From: Sphingobium sp. V4
GTDB taxonomy: Bacteria > Pseudomonadota > Alphaproteobacteria > Sphingomonadales > Sphingomonadaceae
Assembly (NCBI RefSeq): GCF_029590555.1
Contig: NZ_CP081002.1
Span: 988,501-1,052,500 of the forward strand
Reading direction: 5' to 3'
DNA length: 64,000 nucleotides
The first letter of the stretch is position 1. Each line of letters begins with the position of its first letter. Position numbers and translations under genes: made by a program. Positions 55,331 through 64,000 of this stretch are shown piece by piece. Under the pieces are notes generated by a model. The model was given only the letters and a program-made list of their open reading frames with translations. It ran no database searches and was not told the DNA's origin.

Positions 55331-57019
55331 ATGACCGATACTCCCTTGTTCGATGCGATCGTCGTTGGTTCCGGCATTTCCGGTGGCATGGCCGCCAAGG
55401 AATTGACCGAGCGCGGCTTGAAGGTGCTGCTGCTCGATCGCGGCCGCCATGTCACCCATGGCGAGGATTATGTGGGTGAAGACCGGCCGCCATGGGACTG
55501 GCGCTTTCATGGGCTGGGCGATCGTCAGCTTTATGCGAAGGATTATCCGGTCCAGAGCAAGGCGCGCGCCTTTGGCGAAGGCTCCACCCAATTCTTCGTC
55601 AACGACAGCGAACATCCCTATGAAACCAATGCGGATTCGCCCTTTTCCTGGATTCGCGGCTATCATCTGGGCGGACGTTCGCTGACATGGGGGCGGGCCA
55701 CTTTCCGCCTGTCACCGACCAATTTCAACGAGCCGGGGCAGGACGGTCATGGCAGCGCATGGCCGATTTCCTATGACGACATTGCGCCATGGTATTCCCA
55801 TGTCGAAAAATTCATCGGCGTCACCGGCAATCGCGATGGCCTCGACATCCTGCCCGATGGCGAGTTTCTGCCACCGATGCCGCTCAACTGCGTCGAGGAC
55901 CATGCCAAGTCGGTGATCGAGGCGAAATTCCCCGGTCGTACCCTGATCCCGGAGCGGTCGGCGGTCCTGTCGCAGGAGCATAATGGCCGGCCGCCCTGCC
56001 ATTATTGCGGTCCCTGTTACAAGGGGTGCTCGACCGCCAGTTACTTCAGTTCCAACGGCGTTAGCCTGCCCGCAGCGGAGGCTACCGGTCGCCTGACCAC
56101 CATTACCAACGCGATCGTGGCCGGCGTGGATTATGATCCCACGACGAAGCGCGTGACGGGCGTGCGTGTGATCGATGCAAAGACGAAGGAGCGGCGCACC
56201 TATACGGCGCGCACCATCTTCCTGAATGCATCGACGATCGGGTCGATCATGGTCCTGCTGCAATCGCGTAGCGAGGCTTTTCCCAACGGTCTGGGCAATC
56301 ACAGCGACATGCTCGGCCGCTATCTGATGGACCATGCGATGGGGGCGGTAGTGACCGCGCGCATGCCCGGTTTCATGGACCAGCAGCCGATCGGCAACCG
56401 GCCGGTCGGCATCTACATCCCGCGCTATGAAAATCTGGGCGAGCGGAAAAATCCGGCATTCCAGCGCGGTTTCGGCTTTCAGGGATCGGCCTGGCGATCG
56501 ACATGGGCGCGCGGGGCGGAAGGGACCGAACTGGGCGCCGACCTCAAGCAGGCGATGCGCACGCCCGGCCCCTGGCACATGATGCTGGTCGGCTTTGGCG
56601 AGGCGCTGCCCCGTGCCGACAATCGCGTGACCCTGTCGTCGAAGGTCGACCAATGGGGCCTGCCGCTGCCCGATATCCGCCATCACTGGTCGGACAATGA
56701 AATGGCGATCGTGCGGGAAGCGGCGGCGCAGGCGGCGGAGATGCTCAGGGCCTGTGGCGGCGAGATCGTGCAATATGCCGACAAGCCGACGCCGGGCGGT
56801 CTGGCCGTGCATGAAATGGGCGGCGCGCGGATGGGTGACGATCCGGTCACATCGGTCACGAACCGGCATAATCAGGTGCACGGGATCGACAATCTCTATG
56901 TCACCGACGGCGCGTGCATGACCGCCACCGGCAACGTCAATCCTTCGCTCACCTATATGGCGTTGACGGCGCGAGCGGCGGAGCATGCGGTCGGGCAGTT
57001 GAAGGCGGCTGTTGCCTAG
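55331..57019 (+). CDS. GMC family dehydrogenase (glycoside 3-dehydrogenase-like)
   Basis: A 562-residue FAD enzyme. Dinucleotide motif VVGSGISGGMAA (about 12-23). A cysteine cluster C223-x2-C226-x2-C229-x3-C233 (CHYCGPCYKGC) is of the type that binds an Fe-S cluster in glucoside 3-dehydrogenases. The C-terminal GNVNPSLTYMALTARAAEHAV is the GMC active-site end. With cytochrome c and subunit 3 it should oxidise a hydroxyl (perhaps sugar C3) in the periplasm and feed electrons to respiration. It is the last gene of the cluster. Confidence 0.9.
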   Translation: MTDTPLFDAIVVGSGISGGMAAKELTERGLKVLLLDRGRHVTHGEDYVGEDRPPWDWRFHGLGDRQLYAKDYPVQSKARAFGEGSTQFFVNDSEHPYETNADSPFSWIRGYHLGGRSLTWGRATFRLSPTNFNEPGQDGHGSAWPISYDDIAPWYSHVEKFIGVTGNRDGLDILPDGEFLPPMPLNCVEDHAKSVIEAKFPGRTLIPERSAVLSQEHNGRPPCHYCGPCYKGCSTASYFSSNGVSLPAAEATGRLTTITNAIVAGVDYDPTTKRVTGVRVIDAKTKERRTYTARTIFLNASTIGSIMVLLQSRSEAFPNGLGNHSDMLGRYLMDHAMGAVVTARMPGFMDQQPIGNRPVGIYIPRYENLGERKNPAFQRGFGFQGSAWRSTWARGAEGTELGADLKQAMRTPGPWHMMLVGFGEALPRADNRVTLSSKVDQWGLPLPDIRHHWSDNEMAIVREAAAQAAEMLRACGGEIVQYADKPTPGGLAVHEMGGARMGDDPVTSVTNRHNQVHGIDNLYVTDGACMTATGNVNPSLTYMALTARAAEHAVGQLKAAVA

Positions 57020-57325
57020 CAGGCTGTTCATGGAGACATGGACGGGGACGAAGCCGTCGTTCCCGAATAAACCGACGAATGTCAGCTTCCGCCGAAACCC
57101 GCCGTACACCATTATTCCTATCCAATACTTATCGTCTCGACAGTTGTGCTAAGCATGGAACGCCTTGAGGGCATGCGCCTGCGCCCAGGGTTGCGCCGCC
57201 ATCAGAGGAGAAGGGAGCGGGACACACGATCGAGCTAGCACGACTTTGGCCGAAGTGTGATTTTTAGGATTCCCTGCAGGGGAAATGCGTGATTCATAGG
57301 AAGCCAGCTTTGATGGAGGCTGGCG
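57020..57325. other. Intergenic region, left flank of IS701 remnant
   Basis: No convincing gene. The stretch 57020-57120 looks like a small conserved-looking minus-strand frame end but has no start. Around 57260-57300 (GATTTTTAGGATTCC, TGCAGGGGAAATGCG) the sequence resembles the leader of IS701-type elements. Confidence 0.3.
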
Positions 57326-57713
57326 ATGGAAGAGACTTGGCAGAGAGATCTCGAGCGTTGGCTTGAGCCATACCTGCAGAACTTGAGTAACAAGACGCGG
57401 CGTCGGATGTGCCCGACCTACAAACCGGCTTGATTGGCCCCGGCAATCGCAAGAGCATCCAGCCCATGGCGGCCCGCGCAGACGCGCTCAGCTATGACCG
57501 GGTGCATCATTTCATCGGTGCTGGGATCTGGGACAGCGCGCCGCTGGAGGCGACGTTGTGGCGGCAAGCGGATGAGTTGGTCGGTGACGACAAGGCCTGG
57601 CTGATCATCGACGACACAGCCCTTCCCAAAAAAGGCAAGGCTTCGGTCGGGGTCGCGCCCCAATATGCTACGGTACTGGGTAAGAACGCGAAACTGCCAA
57701 ACGCTCGTGTCGG
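57326..57713 (+). pseudogene. IS701-family transposase remnant
   Basis: ATG 57326 gives MEETWQRDLERWLEPYLQN, the N-terminus of an IS701-type transposase. A base is missing near 57420 (the frame then jumps to LIGPGNRKSIQPMAARAD) and an extra base occurs near 57690 (AKNA... to NCQTLVSV). Conserved IS701 text IQPMAARADALSYDR and WLIIDDTALPKKGKAS is clear. After about 57713 the sequence no longer matches, so the 3' two thirds are gone. Confidence 0.8.
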
Positions 57714-57989
57714 TGAAACGAGCCTATGTCGATGCGCCACGCGCAACTGTCGCAAAGGCGCTTGACGAGCTCGATGCACGAAGCGCGAGTATTGACCGGA
57801 TCAGCAAACGACGAATGGTGATGAGGATTGTGAAGGCGGACTCGAACGAATACGCTGGCGAACCTGCCTCCGAGGACGGGATAGAATGGTTGGCGGGTGA
57901 ACTGCGAGCCGGCCGCCAACCTACCTGTTCTGACAAGTCTCATATTTGTTCTGATTTTCATCATGAAATTGGCCACGGGAGTATTTTGA
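57714..57989. other. Unassigned DNA after IS remnant
   Basis: The frame fused to the IS701 remnant reads KRAYVDAPRATVAKALDELD and continues to about 57960, but no family is recognised and it then runs antisense into the IclR gene. Probably a fragment of an older coding sequence. Confidence 0.3.
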
Positions 57990-58799
57990 TCAGGACGACC
58001 AGCCGAGACCTTGCGAAATATCCTGAGCGGCTTTGCCTAGAATTTCGTGCGTTTCTTGTAGCCCCGTCTTCTGCGATCCGTCGATCGTAACGAGGAAAGG
58101 GATCGTCAGCGCGGCGCAGACATGTCCGTCAAAGCCGAAAATCGGAAAGCTGATGTCCGTTACGCCCGCTGTTCGCGCGCTCGGTTGCATTTCGTAACCT
58201 TGCAACCGTACCGCATCGAGCCGTCGGGTCAGGCGATCACGGATATCATCGGCGACCGAGAGGCCGTCGAGCAGCCGCGCACGTCGGTCCTCCGCCGAGA
58301 AGGCGAGCAGGACATGGCCCGAACAACTCGTCACGATATCGACTACGGTGCCGAGGCGAATGCCGAAGCCCACCGGGCCCAGATTTTCCTGACGATGCAC
58401 GACGGTCGCCCTCCCACCGGTTTCCACCACGAGGTGGCAGGACTGGTTGGTGTCGCTCGACAGCTGGAACATCACCGGCGCGGCGACATTGCTGAGCGTT
58501 TGCGCTGGTGTTGCGCGGAACGCCACGTCGAGCACGCGATAGGTCACGCTGTAGAGATCGTTTGTCGGATCTTTGGACAACCAGCCCAGCCGTTCCATCA
58601 CGATGATGATGCGGAAGACTTCGCTGATCGATCGATTGAGCCGCTGGGCGATCTCGCTGATGGTCAGGCCGCGCGGTTCGGTGCCGAACAGTTCGAGGAT
58701 CGCGATGCCCTTTTCCAGCGCTGGCGCGGAATAGGGACGCTTCGCGCCCGACGCGCCGCCCGAGCCCGCGGCATCTTCATCTTCGATCCTGCTGTTCAT
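57990..58799 (-). CDS. IclR family transcriptional regulator
   Basis: A 269-residue regulator with an N-terminal wHTH (about 28-90: ALEKGIAILELFG, LTISEIAQRLNRSISEVFRII) and a C-terminal effector domain (about 100-260). KdgR-type members repress pectin and uronate genes. The neighbours (TonB receptor, dehydrogenase, pectinesterase) support a role in pectin use, but the effector is not visible in sequence. The TonB receptor gene lies 98 bp upstream on the same strand. Confidence 0.88.
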   Translation of the reverse strand: MNSRIEDEDAAGSGGASGAKRPYSAPALEKGIAILELFGTEPRGLTISEIAQRLNRSISEVFRIIIVMERLGWLSKDPTNDLYSVTYRVLDVAFRATPAQTLSNVAAPVMFQLSSDTNQSCHLVVETGGRATVVHRQENLGPVGFGIRLGTVVDIVTSCSGHVLLAFSAEDRRARLLDGLSVADDIRDRLTRRLDAVRLQGYEMQPSARTAGVTDISFPIFGFDGHVCAALTIPFLVTIDGSQKTGLQETHEILGKAAQDISQGLGWSS

Positions 58800-58897
58800 G
58801 CCATGCGGATAAAGGAGCGCGGGGCTGGGCGCAACACGCGAGAAAACCGGCGGCGCGGGAAGCCCCTGCGCAGCCGACAGTCCATCTTTACCCCGCT

Positions 58898-61624
58898 TCA
58901 GAATTTGATGCGCGCGCCGGCGGTAAAACGGCGACCGAAATCATATTCGCTCAACAACACGCCTTGCAGCGTTTCACGCTTGAGCGTGGCGCCCGTCACG
59001 TTGCTGGCATTGAAGGTCAGCGAAAGATTTTGCGAGACATCATAATTCGCTGAAATGTCGAGCTGGCCATAGGGGTTCTGCCGGTCGCCGTCCCCGAACG
59101 TGCCGATTGTGCTGTTGATCGCGGCGCTGCGATAGGAATAGTTGGCGCGGATGCCGAACCCGCTCTTTTCATAATAGGCGCCCAGATTGTAACTGCGCTT
59201 CGACACGCCGGGTATCGGCACCTTGGGACCGCCAGCAACCGTTTCCACGTCGCTGACGTCGAGCAAGGTCAGGTTCGAGGTGACGCCGAAGCCGTCGAAC
59301 GGCGCAGGCAGCATGTCTAGCGGCAGTTGAGCATTGAGTTCGATGCCCTTGATCTTGCCGCCTGCGCCATTGTCGGGACGGAAGGTGCGGAAGTCCAGGG
59401 TTACTGTGCCGGTCAGAGTCGACTTGATCGTGCGGGTTTCGGTCGATGTCGTGTCGACGATGAAGTTTTTCACATCCTTGTAGAAGACTGCCGCCGACAA
59501 CAGGCCGGTCCGGCCGAAATAATATTCGAGCGACAGGTCCGCCTGATCGGCGAGATAGGGTTTGAGGAAGGGATTTTGCGTCGTGATCGTGCGCACATTC
59601 GCGTTGATGGCTACTGACGGCGAAAGGCGATTGAGGTCAGGACGGGTCATGGCGCGGGCAATGCCCATGCGCACGATCAGTTTGTCGGTGGCGCTCCAGC
59701 GCATGTTGAAACTGGGCAGCCAGTTAGAATAGGCGTTGCGGAACGAAATCGGGCCACTGTCCGGCACGATCAGCGTGATGCTGTCATTCTGCAATTCGGC
59801 ATTGGCGATGTCGGCGCCGAACCCGTCAGAGGTCAGGCGGGTGCGCACATAGCGCAGACCGACATTGCCGCTGATCCGATCGTCCGCCGTCGCAAAATCG
59901 GCGCGGGCATAGCCGGCCAGAACCTTTTCCCGCACGATGAACTGGTTGGTACGGTCGATCGTCACCGTTCCACGCGCGAAGATGTCATCGAGACTGGCGT
60001 CAGCGAACAGCTTGTCATAATCGGGGACGAGGAAGCGGCCCAGACCTTCGCCGACGAAGCGGGAATAATCGACTTCCTTCATCAGGTTCGCGGCGGAAAT
60101 GGCGCCACCCTCGACACCGGGCAGATAGGGCGTGCCGTAGATCTGGGCCAGCATCTGTGGGCTGACGAAATAGCGCGGGCGTTCGCCAAACTCGATCTTG
60201 TCGTCGCCGAAATAGCCGCCGATCTTGATCGAGCGGATGAAGCTGGTGTCGAAATCATATTTAAGGTCGAGCCGCGCGCTCTTGTTCGTTTCATAATTTT
60301 TGCGCCCGCGCGTGGCAGAAAAGCTACGCAGGTAGAAGGTGCTGGGATCATAGGGATCATAGCCGCGCGTATATTGAATGTCGGGCACTGCACCGAAGTC
60401 GTCACCCAGATCATAGGAAGCCGACGCGCGCGAAATGGGCGCGAAGGAATTGAAGTCCGACAGGTTGCGGACTGACCGACCATAGGTCGCCTCGCCCGAA
60501 ACGGTCAGCCGATCGAAGGTCGCGTCCCCGCCAGCCGCAAGGTTGATAGTCCGGTCCTTATTCACCCAGCGCAGATTGTTCGACTGATGATCGACCCCGT
60601 CCGCATCCAGAAAGGTCAGCAGGTTGTTCTCACCCACCGTGCTGTCGCGCACGGCTGCATTCGGGCCGCCGATATTAGTCCAGCGCAACTGATGTTCGAA
60701 GCGGTTGAAGCCGTCGGTAAACCATGTTGCAAGGCCGTCGGCATAGAGATTCACATTGTCTGCCGGCTTCCACTGAAGACCGCCGACGATCGCCTTGCGC
60801 TCGAAATCTCCTTCGTCCGATACGAAGGTGGTCGCATGGTCGAAACCATAGGCCGTGTCGGATATGATGCCGTCGACATTATAGTCCCGACCATTCGCCG
60901 CATTTTCCTTGCGCTGTTCGATGCCGTAGCCGGTAAAGCCGGCCTGGATAACCTTGCGCTTTTCATAGTTCACGCCGAGGTTCACGCCGAAGCTGCCATC
61001 GCCGAACACGCGGTTGACGAACGCGGAGACATGGGGCGTCAGCTTCTTGGGATTAGTTTCATACAGACCCTCTGCTACCACCGTTACGATATTCTTGCCC
61101 ACGTCAGCCGGGCGATTGATCTTGACGTCGATCGTCGCGGAGAGGCCGCCGTCGATCATGTCGGCGGTCGGCGTTTTGCTGACTTCCACTGTGCTTACAA
61201 AATCGGTCGGCATCGAGGTGAAGGAGAAGCCGCGTGTACCGTTGGGAGATGTCAGCACGCGGCCATTATAGAGCGTTCGCGTGAAATTCTCGCTAAGGCC
61301 GCGCACGCTGACGCCGCTGCCCTCGCCCTTGTTGCGGGTGATCTGGACGCCGGTCACGCGCTGTAGCGATTCCGCAAGATTACGGTCCGGGAACTTGCCG
61401 ATATCTTCTGCGGAGATCGCCTCGACGAGGTTGGGCGCTGCTCGCTTGATATTGGCCGCGACCTCCAGGCTGCGCCGAATGCCGGTGACGACGATCTCCT
61501 GATTCTGGGTCTGGTCCGCAGGCGTTACCGTCGCTTCATCTTGGGCCGCCTGCTGGGCGAAGGCTGGATAGCCAGCGCTGGCAATCACGGCTAATAGTGA
61601 GACGGTGGCGCTGAAATATTGCAT
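58898..61624 (-). CDS. TonB-dependent outer membrane receptor (Caulobacter type)
   Basis: A 908-residue receptor with signal peptide (ending GYPAFAQ), TonB-box-like EIVVTGIRRSLEVAANIK, plug with EDIGKFPDRNLAESLQRVTGVQI and the DMIDGGLSATIDVKI region typical of the Caulobacter-type receptors, and a barrel ending in GARIKF. Receptors of this group usually take up oligosaccharides. Its position before a pectinesterase and an IclR regulator points to oligogalacturonides. Start ATG 61624 is set by the signal peptide. Confidence 0.93.
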   Translation of the reverse strand: MQYFSATVSLLAVIASAGYPAFAQQAAQDEATVTPADQTQNQEIVVTGIRRSLEVAANIKRAAPNLVEAISAEDIGKFPDRNLAESLQRVTGVQITRNKGEGSGVSVRGLSENFTRTLYNGRVLTSPNGTRGFSFTSMPTDFVSTVEVSKTPTADMIDGGLSATIDVKINRPADVGKNIVTVVAEGLYETNPKKLTPHVSAFVNRVFGDGSFGVNLGVNYEKRKVIQAGFTGYGIEQRKENAANGRDYNVDGIISDTAYGFDHATTFVSDEGDFERKAIVGGLQWKPADNVNLYADGLATWFTDGFNRFEHQLRWTNIGGPNAAVRDSTVGENNLLTFLDADGVDHQSNNLRWVNKDRTINLAAGGDATFDRLTVSGEATYGRSVRNLSDFNSFAPISRASASYDLGDDFGAVPDIQYTRGYDPYDPSTFYLRSFSATRGRKNYETNKSARLDLKYDFDTSFIRSIKIGGYFGDDKIEFGERPRYFVSPQMLAQIYGTPYLPGVEGGAISAANLMKEVDYSRFVGEGLGRFLVPDYDKLFADASLDDIFARGTVTIDRTNQFIVREKVLAGYARADFATADDRISGNVGLRYVRTRLTSDGFGADIANAELQNDSITLIVPDSGPISFRNAYSNWLPSFNMRWSATDKLIVRMGIARAMTRPDLNRLSPSVAINANVRTITTQNPFLKPYLADQADLSLEYYFGRTGLLSAAVFYKDVKNFIVDTTSTETRTIKSTLTGTVTLDFRTFRPDNGAGGKIKGIELNAQLPLDMLPAPFDGFGVTSNLTLLDVSDVETVAGGPKVPIPGVSKRSYNLGAYYEKSGFGIRANYSYRSAAINSTIGTFGDGDRQNPYGQLDISANYDVSQNLSLTFNASNVTGATLKRETLQGVLLSEYDFGRRFTAGARIKF

Positions 61625-61706
61625 TGTCTTTCTCTCCCATCCCGTCCCCATCCTTTTTGTGGGGACTTGGTCTTGCAATCAGTGTCTTGCGATTGGGCGG
61701 CGGCCC

Positions 61707-62717
61707 TTAGAGGACAACCAGCGCCTTGATGACGCCCGAACCGGGGGCCATCAGTTGGCCGATCGTGTCCGGCAATTCGGCAAATGGCAGATTGTGGCTG
61801 ACCACGGCATCGAGCGGAAACTTGCCAGATCGCAGCACATCGATAACCGACGCGAAATCAGCATGCGTGGCGTTACGGCTGCCAAGCAGGGTCATCTCGC
61901 GCTTGTGGAATTCGGGATCGCTAAAAAGGATATCCGCAGAGACGATCGACACCAGCACATAGCGACCGCCATGGGCGACATAAGCAAAGCCGGCCTCGAT
62001 TGCCTTCGCATTGCCGGTCGCGTCGAACACCGCATCAAAAAACTCACCGTCCGACAGGGCCGATAGCCGTTGCGCGACATCGTCGCCCAATATCTCGCCG
62101 TGACGGGCGCCGAGTTTGTCAACGCAAAGGGCAACTCGCGCGGCATTGCTGTCGAGCACGGTGACGTCCGCTCCGTCCTGCGCGGCGAAGAAAGCGACTG
62201 CCATGCCGATCGGGCCAGCTCCGACGACAAGCACCTTCTCCCCCGTGCCGACATTGGCACGCCGGACCGCATGAAGACCGATCGAAAGAAATTCGACCAT
62301 CGCGATCTGATCGAGCGGAAGTCCGTCCGCCGCGATCAGATAGGCTTCTTCGATCGCCAGATATTCGGCCAGACCGCCATCCTTGTGCACGCCCAGCACG
62401 CTGATATTGGTACAGCAATTGGGCTTGCCCTTCCGGCACGCCACGCAGGTGCCGCAGTTATGATAGGGCATGATGCAGACCGGCTCGCCTGCGCGCCAAC
62501 GGCTCCCCGCTGCGGCGACGGCTATTTCGCCCGCTAGTTCATGGCCCATAACCCGCGGGTAAGAAAGATAGGGCTGCGTCCCGCGTACGATATGATAATC
62601 GGTTCCACAGATGCCAACACGGCGGATGCGTACAAGGGCTTCGCCGGGACCGGGAACAGGCATTTCGCAGTCGTCCATGACGAGCTTGCCAGGTTCTATA
62701 CAGCTGATTCTTGCCAT
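61707..62717 (-). CDS. Zinc-dependent MDR alcohol dehydrogenase
   Basis: A 336-residue medium-chain dehydrogenase. Catalytic zinc ligands Cys in ICGTDYH and GHE in VMGHELAGE; structural zinc Cys cluster in NCGTCVACRKGKPNCC; NAD-binding VVGAGPIGMAVAF. The region CGTDYHIVRGTQPYL resembles L-galactonate/sugar-acid dehydrogenases such as RspB. A uronate-pathway substrate is likely given the pectinesterase next to it. A CCATAT...ATATGG dyad lies 80-108 bp upstream of its start. Confidence 0.88.
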   Translation of the reverse strand: MARISCIEPGKLVMDDCEMPVPGPGEALVRIRRVGICGTDYHIVRGTQPYLSYPRVMGHELAGEIAVAAAGSRWRAGEPVCIMPYHNCGTCVACRKGKPNCCTNISVLGVHKDGGLAEYLAIEEAYLIAADGLPLDQIAMVEFLSIGLHAVRRANVGTGEKVLVVGAGPIGMAVAFFAAQDGADVTVLDSNAARVALCVDKLGARHGEILGDDVAQRLSALSDGEFFDAVFDATGNAKAIEAGFAYVAHGGRYVLVSIVSADILFSDPEFHKREMTLLGSRNATHADFASVIDVLRSGKFPLDAVVSHNLPFAELPDTIGQLMAPGSGVIKALVVL

Positions 62718-62796
62718 GTTTGGCAAAGTCCACCCTCCTGTCGCGCGCACCTGATGCACGTTCAGGTGGCTGCACCCTCGATATACGCGATTCGTG

Positions 62797-62825
62797 CCAT
62801 ATATGCAATTGACTTTCGCATATGG
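62797..62825. promoter_or_regulatory. Candidate operator dyad before dehydrogenase gene
   Basis: CCATATATGC (62797-62806) and GCATATGG (62818-62825) form an imperfect inverted repeat (CCATAT/ATATGG perfect) in the gap upstream of the dehydrogenase gene. A TTGACT lies inside the spacer. It could bind the IclR protein of this locus. Confidence 0.45.
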
Positions 62826-62964
62826 ATGTTCAGGTGAATTGACGTGTAGAGGGCTGGGCAGTGATAGCATTTGAGCGACCGTGGGTGCAGAGCAGTGGCT
62901 GCGAGAGTAGGCGCGGATGCACATATGAAAGTAGCGAAATGCCGGATGTCGGCGACTGGCCGAG

Positions 62965-64000
62965 TCAGATCTGCGGTCGCCAGTCCTTGAACATGGCTGC
63001 ACGCGAAAACTGACCGGCTTGTTCCTCTGTCAATTCAATGCTTCGCCTCGTCCCGATCGAACCGGGACCGCTGTTGGAGAACTCGCGGAAACGGGCGTCT
63101 TCCGGTTCGAACCATCGCCGTGGCGTGCCAAACCACATGCGGGTCCATCCTGCCGGAGCGATATGCTTGCCCATGATGCAGTGCAGATAGGCGGCCATGC
63201 CGACCGATTGCATGTCCGGCACGGAGCCGGTCGATGTCTTTGCTGATGTGCGCCACGGTCGGCCAAGGAACACACGGCCATCGGGCACGCCTGGTTCGGC
63301 GGTCAGCCTGCAACGGTCGAAGATCAGGCCGGCGGGTTGCGCGATCTGCGTGCTGGGCGCAGCGATATAGCCTTCCACCGGATCGATCCGGGGGCGGGAA
63401 AGGATTTCGCATTGTTCGAAGCGGGCCGCTCCGCCGCCGAAGATGAAGTCGTAGCTGCCCGAAATGCGACAATCGAGAAAAAGGGCGCGTCCTGTGGTGC
63501 AGAATAGGGAATCCTGATGGCTGCGGATCGCGCAGCGGAAGATCGTCGAGCGATCGGCTAAACCACTGAGCGCCAGCGCTATCGCCTGCTGACTGCCGCC
63601 CTCATCCGCTTTCAACCCGTTGGGTCGATGCATTTCAGCCCAGGCGTCGAATATGTTTTCGATGCTGATGTCCTGGGCGTGGAATCCGGGCGCACGTATG
63701 TCCAGCACTGCAGTGCGAAACGTTCCGAAGGGCTTGCCGTCCGGCGCAATCGCACCGGCATAGGCACCTGCGCGCAGAAAGGTTCGGTCCTGTCCATCAC
63801 CGATCAACCGCAGGTTCGGCCGATCCACGACGGTCTGCCCCCAATATTCCCCTGCCATGAGCCGAACCGTCACCGGCTTCGCGCTGCGGCCCATGCCCGA
63901 ATCCAGGAACGCTTCCAACGTCGGATAGGCCGGCAGGACGCCTGTCGATTTCGCCGGGCCGATGACCGCGTCGAAAGAGGGCCGCGCCTGTACCGCGCCG
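62965..64000 (-). CDS. Pectinesterase, 5' end outside the window
   Basis: At least 345 residues of a CE8-type pectinesterase; the frame is still open at base 64000. Catalytic motifs are all present: Gln/Asp in HQDSLFCTT, Asp in GSYDFIFGGG, and Arg/Trp in LGRPWRTS, with GEYWGQTVV as the early GxYxE-like strand. It removes methyl esters from pectin. Here the strands between GSYDFIFGGG and LGRPW are slightly long for the family. A signal peptide is expected in the missing part. Confidence 0.9.
   Translation of the reverse strand, partial: GAVQARPSFDAVIGPAKSTGVLPAYPTLEAFLDSGMGRSAKPVTVRLMAGEYWGQTVVDRPNLRLIGDGQDRTFLRAGAYAGAIAPDGKPFGTFRTAVLDIRAPGFHAQDISIENIFDAWAEMHRPNGLKADEGGSQQAIALALSGLADRSTIFRCAIRSHQDSLFCTTGRALFLDCRISGSYDFIFGGGAARFEQCEILSRPRIDPVEGYIAAPSTQIAQPAGLIFDRCRLTAEPGVPDGRVFLGRPWRTSAKTSTGSVPDMQSVGMAAYLHCIMGKHIAPAGWTRMWFGTPRRWFEPEDARFREFSNSGPGSIGTRRSIELTEEQAGQFSRAAMFKDWRPQI

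Noticed and set aside
1..64000. CRISPR arrays, rRNA and tRNA genes
   Set aside because: No regularly spaced repeats or recognisable rRNA/tRNA sequence was found by eye on either strand; a covariance-model scan would be needed to exclude tRNAs fully.

Overview
The window looks like chromosomal DNA of a sphingomonad (Alphaproteobacteria, Sphingomonadaceae). The grounds are high GC, three TonB-dependent receptors beside catabolic genes, an EcfG-type stress sigma factor with a GGAAC-type promoter, an alphaproteobacterial LexA box (GAAC-N7-GAAC) before dnaE2, and many sphingomonad-style GPH, NHS and AAHS transporters. All assignments come from reading the sequence and translations; no database search was run.

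Layout. 1-6285: small hypothetical genes, an MliC-like periplasmic protein, an ecfG-like sigma factor without nepR/phyR, and SOS-controlled dnaE2. 6286-6648: an AT-rich block. 6649-13889: a ROK regulator divergent from a TonB receptor, then a DUF218 protein, an S1/P1-type nuclease and a convergent GPH transporter. 14151-23153: a seven-gene minus-strand operon (aldehyde dehydrogenase, orphan peptide-type binding protein, D-threonine-aldolase/D-serine-dehydratase-like PLP enzyme, RidA, DUF1624 membrane protein, cupin, DAO-type oxidase) with a divergent LysR regulator. 23154-24137: a graveyard of gene and IS fragments. 24138-31100: a SulP transporter and a KaiC-like ATPase coupled to a large hybrid histidine kinase. 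31101-35323: a frameshifted IS1182-type transposase cut by an intact IS3-family element with perfect terminal repeats, followed by decayed SbcD/YhaN-like repair genes.

35324-57019 is the centrepiece, a catabolic supercluster. One part is sugar-like: Gfo/Idh/MocA oxidoreductase, two xylose-isomerase-like TIM barrels, an NHS-type permease, a TonB receptor, and a three-part periplasmic GMC dehydrogenase (cytochrome c, Tat-exported subunit, GMC subunit with a Cys cluster). The other part suits cyclic-imide or substituted dicarboxylate breakdown: two PuuE-like amidohydrolases, an isochorismatase-type amidase, a fumarate-reductase-like flavoprotein, MmgE/PrpD, a LeuCD-type hydratase, a CaiB CoA-transferase and an HMG-CoA-lyase-like enzyme, with a GntR/HutC-type regulator in the middle. 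Four intergenic regions across this cluster carry TTGT...ACAA-type dyads that may be its operator.

57020-57989 holds an IS701-type remnant. 57990-64000 looks like a pectin/uronate locus: IclR regulator, large TonB receptor, zinc dehydrogenase and a pectinesterase that runs off the window.
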